DNA from: Hexactinellida sp. DTS-2022
Taxonomy: Eukaryota; Porifera; Hexactinellida
NCBI GenBank assembly: GCA_028753945.1
Contig: JAPNXP010000001.1
Coordinates: 1,116,001-1,180,000, forward strand
Direction: 5' to 3'
DNA length: 64,000 nt
This document shows, one piece after another, positions 1-12,778 of the stretch (positions are counted from its first letter, which is position 1; every line of letters begins with the position of its first letter). A model generated the notes under the pieces. It searched no databases. It was not told where the DNA came from and was given only the letters and a program-made list of their open reading frames with translations. The position numbers were made by a program, and so were the translations under genes.

Positions 1-851
1 AAAAGACCGATTGGTACCTCACAGTGCAGAATTCTACGACTCAGAGAATACGTACTCGGACCAGTTGTGACCCTCTGACAATCTCTGTTGTAATTATTAA
101 TAGAATGTATAAATCAATATAGCATACTGCTTCATTGTATTGTATTGATGACTGACACTCAATTAAAAATACACATTTAATTGTTTTCATTCCTTTATTT
201 ATCAAACTTACTTGCAAAATCAATGAAAGAGAGTATGATTTCTTTTGTTAAGATAAACTGATTATTTTGCACAATTTGCTTATAATTATCAGACAATATC
301 CAACCAATTATGTGAGTGGTTCGAAAACGAGAGCTATGCACTTATCAAGTCTAGCATCCTGACTCGTTAATACAATAATGTCATGACAAGATCTTTGGAG
401 AGTAAACATGTTAGTTAAACGTAGCAAAAACTTCATCCGAAGCAAATTCACTCGCCCAGGTGCTCTACCACAGTGTAGTCATATTAATTCATTCGTTCTG
501 TGCAGACTATTTGGCTTCAGTGGGTAAGTTATACTTTATTAAGTGAACCCTCAACCTAAATAGGGAATTAAATACTGTAATAATTATATGTTGTAATTAG
601 GCACAGTACATTGGTCTATGGAGAACTCTGACTAGCTTGCAACAACTAGCACTACAAACGTAAGATTATTTGCAGTATATAATCAGTTATTTTGAGCTGG
701 TGAATGATGATTATAAATTGAATTAATTATTTAAAAGCACTGGCAAATTTGAATATCGCAGTTCGACTGGAATATCTACAGTTTATATAAAGAAGGAAAT
801 TGCAACAATTTTCATCAGAATATTTCATTAATTTATTGATTTACGGAAATA
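1..851 (+). other. upstream region with two candidate leader exons
   Basis: No recognisable protein is encoded here. An ATG at 408 opens a 38-codon Arg/Lys-rich frame that runs into a textbook donor (GG|GTAAGT, intron from 524). An acceptor ending at 600 and a donor at 660 delimit a second small exon, 601-659. Spliced together the frame stops after about ten more codons. I read these as possible 5' leader exons, perhaps with an upstream ORF, of the receptor gene starting at 852 or of the nested LACTB2 gene. Nothing in the sequence decides between these, and both exons could be chance. Confidence 0.25.
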
Positions 852-3800
852 ATGCAACTCTTCAAGTTTGAAAACAAACTGCTCATATTTTTCACTGTTC
901 TGTCTCTATACATTTCTAATGGTGAGCTCTATTTGTACATTAATAATTAAGTAGAATTTGTAGTGATTGCTATTTTACAATATATTTTTAATATTAATTA
1001 ACTTTTAATTTACATAAAATTTATTTTGATTTGCAACAGAAGTGGTTAATTGTATTATTTGCAATTAAATATTACAAATGACTGACTTTGAAATTAAATA
1101 ATTAGCGTAATTAACAAAACCTATAGCATAGTCGAATGGCACCCCGAAAAACTAGCATACTCTCTTTAGATTAAGCCTCCATTATCAATTATATAACAGG
1201 AGATTATTACTGCTTAGTGATTCGCATTGTCAAACTTAAGTATACCTTATTAGTGAATTGGAATTTCCGATATTAAATTAAAGATATGCACAGATATAGT
1301 AAGTACATCTGTCGAGATTAGTTAACACATTACGAAATCAACATACAGACCTTTTGATAAGCGTCAAAGTTACACATGTAAAAGTCATATATATTATTGA
1401 ATTAACTATTTTGGCCCGCGCCCGATTAACCGAAAAATCTTATTGATCTGCGGTGTCCCAATTAAACTGAGACTGTAATTTGATAGTTACATAATGATAA
1501 TTAGATATTTATTTAATTAGTACATATTTTTAGTGAAAACCTGCACACTTGGAGAATTTCCCTACCAATCAGTGAATTTAGCAGAAGATACATTCGTTAC
1601 TTATACTGGCTGTGAGTCTTCTGACGGCCAAACTGTTAATAACTACCTGCTACACCTGGAGATCAGTAGGGGTACCTACTCTGTGAAGGTTAGTTTTGTT
1701 GGGTCATACTGTTATCAACTTATCAGATTACTTTAATTAATTAAATTATTATTAGATTTAGTGTGACCTGTTCTTCTTCACCCATACTTTAATACAAGTT
1801 GCATACTATATTAATTAATATAATATTAAATTGTTATATTAATAAATAAATTGAGCTATGGCTTCTAAAATTAGTTCACAGTTTATGCATCAACTTGAAC
1901 ACATAGAACCTATCTCACAATTGTCAAAACGAGTTGTTCGCATATTGGGGATGAACCCTAGCGCAATGACTTTACAGGGTACCAACACCTATTTGGTGGG
2001 TACAGGGGCCAAGCGGCTCCTGATTGACACTGGGGATCCTAACGTTTCTGAGTACCAGTCTCTGTTGCGTGGTGTCCTAGAAAAGGGCGGAATTTCTATT
2101 GAAAGAATCCTACTAACGCATTGGCATAGGGATCACGTGGGTGGAGTAAAAGACTTGTACAAATTCCTAGAAGTTAAACCACTCGTGCACAAGTTTATTT
2201 GCAGCAATCTTGCGAATGAAACTGGCTCACTTCCTCCTGATGTTCAGTACCATTACGTCTCCGATGGAGACGAGTTTGAAGTTGAGGGCGCTACACTTCG
2301 CATAATCCACAATCCCGGGCACACGGACGACCACATCTGCTTTCTACTGGAGGAGGAACGCGCCATATTTTGTGGCGATAGCATTCTCGGACAGCGTTCT
2401 ACGACATTTGAGGATCTGTACTCTTTCATGAAATCTCTCGAATTAATAAAATCGTATAAACCTGAAATACTGTATCCTGGACATGGAACTGTAATTGATA
2501 ATCCGATTGGTTTTCTCTCAGAGTATATTCAGCATCGAAATAATAGAGAGCAACAGATTGTTGCGCTGCTAAATAATGCAGGAAAACCCCTAACCATTGA
2601 GGAGCTTCTGTCCTGTATTTACGCAAACATTGAACCTGCACTGATAGCCGCTGCTCGGAGGAATCTTGTATTGCACCTCGGCAAACTGGAGAAAGAGAAT
2701 CGTGTTTCAAAAGTGGATGATAAGTGGAAACTGGAAGCTGATTAAAAGCAATGAGTAATTATAACAATGAGTAATTATAGTAAAAAGTATTCAGTTTAGT
2801 TCCTTTTTTGTAAGAGATTAGCATACTGTAATACTGTATACAGAAATACCTGTTATTTGAGCAGAGACAGACACAGTGCCTTGAAAGTTAAAATTACAAT
2901 AACAATACAATAAAATCTTAATAGTGTTTATTAACGACTAACTAATTAGGTCAACTGTCTATGTGCAAATTCCTTTGTCTCCATATAGTAAGCCTTTCTT
3001 GTACAGACCAAATGTCTCTTGCTACTTTTGTTTGTTACGTTGCTTGATTTATTGTATGGATTGATAACAACATATCTTATTAGCATTTGAATTAAAATAA
3101 CTTAATTAAATATTTGATCATCTTTAGTTTATGTCAATTCCCCTCTAGCTTGATCTTCAACCATACTTAGTTGAAGAGAGTTTTCAAGGCGATGCCAACA
3201 TTGTGCTCTCTACTTCTCACCCTGTTACATGGGAAATAAGACCACACCATATTGCGAACCTTCACAAAATTAACATATACGTAAGTATAGTATACGCTCT
3301 AAACCAGGGGTCGGCAAAAAATATATTTGACTGCGGGCCACAAAATAATTTGTCATAGATGTGCGAGCCACTAAATAATTAGTTATTAAGATATTTTGTG
3401 AATATTCACTGATTCTACTTTTTACTAGATAATACCAATTATTTTCAGTCAATGCAAATTACTGATTTTAAGCTATTAAATTACTTAAAACTAGAAAATA
3501 ATTCGTGTTGTCAGCTTACTTTTGCAAGGCTATTTGTCGAATTTATAGCTTAAAATCATATAATTATTAACTTTGGGCCCAATGCGTTACTAAGTAAGGT
3601 ATTTTGGTTAACATTAAAAGGTTCCAACGAATATATTCGGCAGGCCAAGAAAATCGTTTAGCGGGCCGCCATTTGTTTACCCCTGGTCTAAACTATACTA
3701 TTGTGAAGTTGCCAATAGTATTTTACTATTAATCGATCTAGTTCCTTCACACATCTACAGTCGAAGCTCCTTCTGGCATTTCGCTAATCCAAGAACAAAA

Positions 3801-6800
3801 CATACCCACTAATTTTGCGGGAAGTTTACACTGGTCATCTCAGCTATTGAACAATACCATTACACTAGCAACGACTACTTCTTACGCGAACTACATGTTG
3901 CTACACCTGGGAAATAGTAAGTAATTAGTAGTATAGCTAAGTGTTCTTAGAAAAATATATTATATGCTTTCAGATTAGGTAATTTAGAATATTGCCTAGT
4001 ATAGATAAATAAGTGAAATAACTCACTATTATAATACAATTACAAAACACGCTGATCTCATCGATCGATAGAATAAATTCACTTATAATTGCAGATTTTC
4101 AATTCACTGGAGGAATCCAAACCTGTCAACAACTTGCAGCTGTTATCAACGACACAGCAGCCTCTCTCTTTATTAGCCAACGCCTCAAGGTGTACCAGAG
4201 AACTGAAGTTACAGGGAGACCGAAAACCAGCGGTTGTGTCAATACATTTGAGAGCCGAGATGAAAATCCTCTGGTTGGTTTTTTCAACAAAACTGCTCCA
4301 TTTAAGATAATAATAACGTATTTATTTAGTCTTGTTATGTTTAGATTATAGGTGTACTCGTGAATTACACTGTGCCCCCACTCAGTCCATTTAGCTTTCC
4401 ATTCTCTAACTTAAAACCCGAAGTTAAATTGTACCTCACCACTGATCACATCAGTCAGCAGGGAATAGAACTTGTGCTAGTCTCAACTCACGCTATCAAG
4501 TGGAAGCTGTACCAAATAGGATTTCAAGATTTATCACTTAATATTAAGGTGGTTAATAAGAAGCAAAAAGTAATTTATTATAATTGTGATTAATGAATTA
4601 ATTAGGTGAGTGACGGATCTGATGTGGATGTGATATCACAGTCCATTACTTACCTCACAACCCAAGCCGACTCTTCCTATTCAACTGACCCAAATGAGTT
4701 GCTTTCTCAGCTCAAATCTGAGTTCGATAAAGTTAACTTATTCTTCAACTCCTTGCTCGCTGATGAGATTAGTATTAAAGTTATTAGAAATGGTGAGCTA
4801 ACTTTATATCTGAATATAATTTGTTAATGAGAACTCCTTATACGGATTATTACATTGTACCTTAAGATATAGAATTGTTAGCAGAAATACGAAAATCAGC
4901 TGATTAATAGGTAAATGGTGTAACAGCTCTTTTTGTGTAGAAACTGAAACTGCGGTTTACAACTTTAACGAATTCCTGAAAGAAAGCATTGCTTTTGAAT
5001 TTTGCGGATTAGAAGCGTATCTCTTTTGTTTGAATAGATCGACTATCCAGACACTGTACGAATACTCTTATGAGCTTTCTATTAACAATACTGTGTGCCA
5101 TGCTTTTGATGGGTGAGTGGCTGCTGGAGCTAAGAAATGTTAAGATTCTGATTAATTAACATTTTAATTTCTAGGAATCAAGTTAACTGTTCTGTCAAAC
5201 CCTCTCTGACTCTCAGAAATCCTCAGTGGATGTGTTACGAGATACGAGCCTCCAACCAGCTAGTCAAAGAATACTCGGCTGAGGTTTGTTTTGGAAACGC
5301 ATTGCATTCCAATATCAATTGGTGTTGCCAAATATAATTATGAATACAAACCAATTACCGAATTACCGAATTATCGATTAATTAACTGTTCTTTAGGTAA
5401 GACTGCAGATGACTTCAGGAATAAATAACGGAACAGACGAAATTATACCCCACTCAAGAAAGAGGTATTACATTTAATAAACGATAAACTAATTAACTGT
5501 AGTACTATTATACATTGTATACAAGGTCTCTTCCTGACTCCCCTATGGAGCGAGCCCAGGTTATCCTGGGGTTCCAGGGACGCTCCGCTGTGCTCACCTG
5601 CACCAGGGAACCTGAAGTTACAACCATCCTACCCCCCACTGAGTTCTCCATTCAAGTCATTAACAATAATGAAGCAGTGACCCGCTATCCTACTTACATC
5701 AAGATGGGTACTTCTCTACGCACTGACATTAAAGTATCGAACGGTAAGTGTTTAATCAAGTTAGACTACGATTGTTGTCGGTTGTTAGACAGTAACTACT
5801 GTAGTCTCCCCTGGAATGCAACCAATCCTCCTCTCCTGCTACCTCAGTACAAGCTCGATTCCTGTAGAAGCGAATGCTAATCAGTTTCCAGTAATGGACA
5901 TTATAAGAGGAGGGTTAGTACTTATTATAATTACAAGCTGCTCGTCCGCGCTACGCGCGTTCTTACAACTTGCACTCGGGCCTGTGGCCCTCGCTTGTAT
6001 TCATGGCAAATACCTTTTCAAATGTATGCCAGTTGTATTTAAATACTGTGGAGTGTAACGGAAATTTAACGAAAATTATACATCCCTTTCCTTACTTCAA
6101 GTTTTTTGCCATTTTGGAATAAAAAGTACGGTCTGTGACATTCGTAATCCTTCTTCCTCCTCCAAAGCGTTACGTAACGTTCGAAGGCCTCATACGCAGG
6201 TTAATTATAATACGGGAAATCATTTAGGAATTATAATAGCTGGCCGCTAGCCTATGTACAAATGACCGTGTATAGAGTAACCTTTAGCAGATTATACTAT
6301 ACAGTATGTAGGTAGCAGATCCCAACCTTATTGAGCTGTCCCCCCCTAAGCAGTATATTTAAGCTGACCGACCTCGCTACTCGCGTTCTCACAACTTATT
6401 CTCGAGCCTTCGGCCCTCGCGTGAATTTACAACAATTTTGATTCCTTAATTAGATTAGACAAATTTGTTACTTCAGGAAGAAAGTAAACAGCTCAAACTT
6501 TTAGACTAAATCATAATAATATATGCTCATGAGCCTCGGTAAATTAATACGTTAATTCTTGCTAAAAAACTCATTGATACGAAAATTATTCTTAACTGAC
6601 AAATATATATTTTTTCGGGTTTATGAGTAGCAAATCTGAAATCAAATTGATTAATTAATCAAAAGTTTGGAAATGAAGATTTTATAAGGTGGAATGAAAG
6701 GTTTTAGTTTAACTTTTACTAAATAGACTATTATATTTATGCGATTAATGGGACTATTAAAGTATACTAACTTACAGGGCAAAATTTATTGGTCAAATGT

Positions 6801-8040
6801 ATTGACCCAGAATTATTTGTATTTATTTTTTCAGCCAATTAAATTGCAGTCTCAGTTAGGCTTTCTATAATGCATAATTAACAGCTGATAGTTTTGTCAC
6901 CTTTTGAGAGGGAAGATATGAATATTTTTCTTAGATATTAGAACTTGTTCCTAGATACACTATTTCCCAACTCCCTGCCAAATTTCAAGCCTGTAGCTCT
7001 TACCAGTTCCTCAATCAATTCTGAACAAACAAACAAACAAAAAAAAAATCATTGTGATTTAATATATAAGATATACACTGCAAGTTCACTTAATTACTCG
7101 TATCCTTGTGTAGCTGTCCTACAAGAGAAGGCCGTCTCTTCAAGGCATCAGCCAGCTATTACAACTCGTATTTGGTTAACAATCTATACCTCCAACTCTC
7201 TATTGTCAACTCAATCGATCCGTTCTTAGTGGACTCCAGGCGCGGGAGGGCACAGCTGATTGACAAATCGCACTTGCATTGCCAACCCAGTCTCTGCCAG
7301 TTGGCTTCGAGCTCGGGACATAATCCAGCCACAGGATATCCAATGGTAACTCATTAGTATAATGTGTGGAATATATTATATTTGGGAATACATTTAGTGT
7401 GAGAATCTGACTACTCTCTGTGAAATGGTAAATGATGGAAATACACAGTTGGGGACTTTCTACCCCAAACTCTACGGGTCTCCCTTCGTATCCACTGGAA
7501 AGCTAGTTTTCAATTATTATAATCGTCCCATTTCTTCTACCGCGGGGTCTCTCCCTCCCCCCTGTGCCAACAGCTCCGCGCCTACCGATTCGCCGAGACC
7601 CGCCGCAGCCTGCGGCTTTATGGAATTAGGTAATCAGTCACATGTTATTATACTGAACCTTAGGTGGCAGCCACCAAAAGTGGCTTATTAAAAATTTGAA
7701 CATTTTTGCTCTTATTTTTGTACTTGATATTTAGAAGAAACTATACAATGCAAAAATGGCGTAAAACTGAATTATAGCATAAGACTCGAATCTGCAAAAT
7801 TTCAATAGGATTATACTAACTAACACGTTAAAATCTACATTATTCATATTATATTGATTGCTTGTACTTATAGTTGACACTGTCTGGCCTATATTCCTGA
7901 CTTTATTTCTCATGATGCCACTCAGTTTTTCCTTTGGAGCATTGATGTTCTGTATTTTAAACCGATGTACAAGACAGTGGAGGCACTCAAGTAATTCTTA
8001 TAAATCAAAGAAAAGTCGGAAACACGATATCGAAAAATAG
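852..8040 (+). CDS. TGFBR3/endoglin-like (betaglycan-type) ZP-domain membrane receptor, ~15 exons
   Basis: Predicted type I membrane protein of roughly 780 residues, close to vertebrate betaglycan. Exons: 852-921, 1534-1688, 3149-3284, 3761-3916, 4095-4273, 4345-4548, 4606-4792, 4941-5112, 5175-5283, 5397-5464, 5526-5743, 5789 to about 5863, 7114-7345, 7398-7629, 7874-8040. All intron phases agree except at the exon 12/13 junction. Exon 1 encodes a signal peptide. Exons 2-7 follow the betaglycan orphan region, including a DTF-x4-GC motif, an HPVTWEI motif like betaglycan HPLVWHL, and a second WKL strand. Exons 11-13 look like a ZP-C module: a Cys-x15-Tyr-x3-Cys stretch, then an HLHC-x3-LC motif. 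The last exon gives a membrane span and a short basic tail. An RKRR-S furin-type site lies at the exon 10/11 joint. By family it would bind TGF-beta/BMP-type ligands at the surface; that role is inferred. The exact exon 12 end is unresolved. Confidence 0.7.
1858..2745 (+). CDS. LACTB2: Metallo-beta-lactamase fold endoribonuclease, LACTB2-like
   Basis: Complete single-exon ORF of 295 residues, the usual size for LACTB2. The family acts as a zinc-dependent, single-strand-specific endoribonuclease, mitochondrial in mammals. Visible motifs are the N-terminal MTLQGTNTYLVG signature, the HxHxDH zinc site at residues 88-93 (THWHRDHVGG), the later histidine in NPGHTDDH near 155, the CGDS aspartate near 175, PGHG near 210, and a C-terminal winged-helix-like segment ending in LGKLEKE. 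The ATG follows an in-frame stop-rich AT stretch and aligns with the family start. The gene lies wholly inside intron 2 (1689-3148) of the betaglycan-like gene, on the same strand. It has no introns, so it may be a retrocopy that became the working gene, or it may simply be intron-poor like its neighbours. No frame damage is seen. Confidence 0.93.
   Translation: MASKISSQFMHQLEHIEPISQLSKRVVRILGMNPSAMTLQGTNTYLVGTGAKRLLIDTGDPNVSEYQSLLRGVLEKGGISIERILLTHWHRDHVGGVKDLYKFLEVKPLVHKFICSNLANETGSLPPDVQYHYVSDGDEFEVEGATLRIIHNPGHTDDHICFLLEEERAIFCGDSILGQRSTTFEDLYSFMKSLELIKSYKPEILYPGHGTVIDNPIGFLSEYIQHRNNREQQIVALLNNAGKPLTIEELLSCIYANIEPALIAAARRNLVLHLGKLEKENRVSKVDDKWKLEAD
2909..2914 (+). promoter_or_regulatory. 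candidate polyadenylation signal of LACTB2
   Basis: An AATAAA hexamer lies 164 bases after the LACTB2 stop, in an A-rich stretch and still inside the host intron. If used, it would have to be bypassed by the surrounding receptor transcript, which continues on the same strand. Confidence 0.5.
3305..3685. mobile_element. hAT-type non-autonomous element in receptor intron 3
   Basis: The 381-bp element begins CAGGGGTCGGCAAA and ends TTTACCCCTG, typical hAT ends. The flanking octamers CTCTAAAC and GTCTAAAC match at 7 of 8 bases, which fits an 8-bp target-site duplication with one later change. No coding capacity is seen. It lies between receptor exons 3 and 4. Confidence 0.8.
5936..6430. repeat. 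two diverged GC-rich repeat copies inside a receptor intron
   Basis: Two direct copies of a ~70-bp GC-rich motif (5936-6003 and 6363-6430) share CGCTAC-CGCGTTCT-ACAACTT and a short GGCCCTCGC block. They look like ends of a diverged mobile element. The interval is the long intron between receptor exons 12 and 13, where I could not close the reading phase. Nothing else recognisable lies between 5880 and 7113. Confidence 0.45.
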
Positions 8041-8611
8041 ATGATAACGTCCTTATTTTATTTTATTTTCAAGCTTCCTACTTTGTTTTCTATTGACTGC
8101 CTGAAACAGATACAAAAGCAATTTTAACTTTTCAACATCAACTCTGTCATATGTTCACATAAAACGTTATATAATACATGTAAATACCCTCAGCCTCGCA
8201 TCCTATGTAGGTCTATACCACATAGTACTTGTTCATAACAATATCGTACATACAAATGTAATATTTTGTAACTATTTCCTGTATCTATGTAGTATTAACA
8301 TGTATATTATACATACATATTGTTACTTCCACTCTGTTTAGAGTAAGGGTACTTTGGAATCGAATTTATACCATATTCGTACATTATATAAGAATTAATT
8401 CAATCAGATTATATAAGAAGTTCAGTGGAGTTTTGTAAGTAGGATTTACATAAAGGAACTATTAACTACTAGACAACTGAAAATGAATTTATTTTGTACT
8501 TGTATGGTCAATCACTTAATAAGTTATTTAAAATTAATAATAAGAAGATAACTTAATAATTTGAGATCCTCATGTCACATAATAGATACCAAACAAGTTA
8601 GTATTATTTAA
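8041..8611. other. intergenic, nothing recognised
   Basis: AT-rich tail-to-tail gap between the plus-strand receptor gene and the minus-strand gene ending at 8612. Presumably it contains both 3' untranslated regions. No ORF, RNA gene or clear repeat is seen. Confidence 0.5.
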
Positions 8612-9412
8612 TCATTGATTATGTTTGCGTGGATTCAGAGCACCAGGTTTCTGAGAATATTCTGATGCACTAAGTGGCTGAGTACTGTAGCCCTAGAAGA
8701 GATTAACAAACAATGTAACAAAACTTTCAACTTTCAATGGGTAAACCCTTAATAGTGTTCTGAACATATTAACAACGACTTTATAATTAATTAGTTGTCT
8801 TAACTATTCTCTTAAAGACTTAAACAATGATTTTCAGAATTTAACAAGTTGATGTTACAAGTATTTTCTATGGAAATAAATAGGATGGTAGTTATATTTT
8901 CATCTCTGTCATATTATTAGATGATCTTGATATGGCATCCTGAACAACGGATGAAAAATAACTGTTTTGTCCTTATATTGATTTGACTATAATTAGGTAT
9001 AATGTTCGATATACCAATACCGACCCACTTACCTTTCCCTGTCCCTGAGCATAAGAATAAGTTTCGTTCTTACCGTCTCCACTCGGCTGGTAGTAGTACA
9101 CTATTCCTCCCTCCGGTGTGTAGTAGGCATATGTGCCCTTTGGCATCGCAGTGGCAGTGCTGGGGAATATATCTTGCTGTGAGGAGCCTGCGGTCGAACC
9201 GATAGAAGTTTGGAAAGGAGTGGAAGCTATTAAATATAGCTATAAATGCATTGCTATATTAAAATAATATTGTTTACCTTGAGGTATCGTAGCGGATTCA
9301 TTGCTGGCATTATCAGTGTCGAGTTTAACCCTCTTAGAATTAGGCGAAATTATACTATTAGGAGAGTTGGGATTCTGTTCCTTTCTGGTAGATATATCTT
9401 CTGTCTTGTATC
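8612..9412 (-). CDS. 3' exons of an unrecognised Ser/Tyr-rich, probably nuclear protein (partial)
   Basis: Three minus-strand exons join in phase: 9412-9278, 9226-9033 and 8692-8612, ending at a TGA. They encode about 135 residues. The first carries a Ser/Asn-rich stretch with NSKRVKLD, which resembles the c-Myc-type nuclear localisation signal. The second has a Tyr-rich segment (GTYAYYTPEGGIVYYYQPSG). The last ends with a Gln/Ser-rich tail. Low complexity with aromatic repeats suggests an RNA-binding or transcription-related protein, but I do not recognise the family. The 5' exons were not found: the first exon seen needs one base from an upstream exon. A candidate short spliced block at 10030-10107 has a compatible acceptor but not the right phase. 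The gene lies head-to-tail behind the DDX5-like gene. Confidence 0.6.
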
Positions 9413-10197
9413 CTGGAGTAAATATGATAAATAAATAAAAACAAAAACAGGTACTCTATTAGATTAACTGTATTTACTGCCTTGAGTCTCCAGAATCCAG
9501 AACTTACGAGTTAGCTATTCTTTTCTCATCTTGCTACACGGCTATGAGTTACAGATCGATCTAGAGAGTATACACTGTAATACTACATTCCGTAAACCGT
9601 TAGAAATATAATTATATAATATTTATTACTCCATTGAATAATAATCGAAGGGCTCATACTTGTATAATAAATCTAATAACCCAATTATCTAAATGTAATA
9701 CGGCTGATTATCCATTTAGCAGATAATTCATTCTCGACTCCTGTTACCTGGTTGTTACACCTGGATGACTTTATGTAACAAGTTTACAACCATTTCTCAT
9801 TATTGGCATGTTGGGCTTCTGATTCCAATTATGTTCATAAATAGAGATAGTTAAACGGGAACTTCTTCAGCATATGACACATCCTAAATTCAAATTATTT
9901 CTGTTCCTAATCCAATCCAGGATATCTTCATGTTAATTGTTCATTTCTTATTTCTTAGGAGAGTTGTTCCAATTATGAATCCATATTGAATCAAATATTC
10001 CAAACATTGAATTAACTATTGTATAACTAACCTAGTCAGCTGTGTAGGAAGTGCTAAGATTCGTATAATAGCGGACTCCACTTCTCGCCTTCCTCTGGTG
10101 ACTGAGGAGAGCAGGTGGTAGAACTTTAACTCATTACAAATAATAAACAAACATTTTATATGAGACCTAAATACACAATTCGTTTTTATTATACGTA
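9413..10197. other. gap probably holding unplaced 5' exons of the 8612-9412 gene
   Basis: On the minus strand an acceptor-like CTCCTCAG at about 10108 precedes an open 78-base block that ends in AG|GTTAGT near 10030. A second donor (CTC|GTAAGT) lies near 9508. Neither joins in phase with the exon at 9412, so they are more likely leader exons. Otherwise the region is AT-rich and unremarkable. Confidence 0.25.
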
Positions 10198-12473
<2,276 letters not shown>

Positions 12474-12525
12474 TTACTCTGCATATACAATTGGTATACT
12501 CGCGAAGGTCACGGTATACTATAGT

Positions 12526-12651
12526 ATGGGAGAGGTAATAGAATCTAATGAAATAGCAAGATTGAGTGGTGGTAGAGTGATCCGTCGCGAAGCGACTGAA
12601 GCCCTCAGAGCTCGTAAGAATAAGAAGGAATACAAAACAAAGTTCTATTAA
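12526..12651 (+). CDS. small ORF, 41 residues, function unknown
   Basis: An ATG at 12526 opens a 41-codon frame ending at TAA. The product is strongly basic at its C-terminal half (RVIRREATEALRARKNKKEY). It lies on the opposite strand to the DDX5-like gene, start to start 52 bp apart. GC content and codon use are higher than in the AT-rich flanks, which favours real coding. No membrane segment or signal peptide is visible and I do not recognise the family. It could also be the first exon of a longer product, but I see no donor before the stop. Confidence 0.5.
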   Translation: MGEVIESNEIARLSGGRVIRREATEALRARKNKKEYKTKFY

Positions 12652-12778
12652 TTCTATAAAAATTATTAATTTAATTCTATAAAAATTATTAATATAAAGC
12701 AGACACTACTTATATACAATGTAACATTCAGTTGGGCCTTAAGAATTAATCCGATTTAAACACAATTCTGAAAATAGT

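Noticed and set aside
12658-12695. Direct repeat TTCTATAAAAATTATTAAT, twice
   Set aside because: A short AT-rich duplication with no other sign of function.
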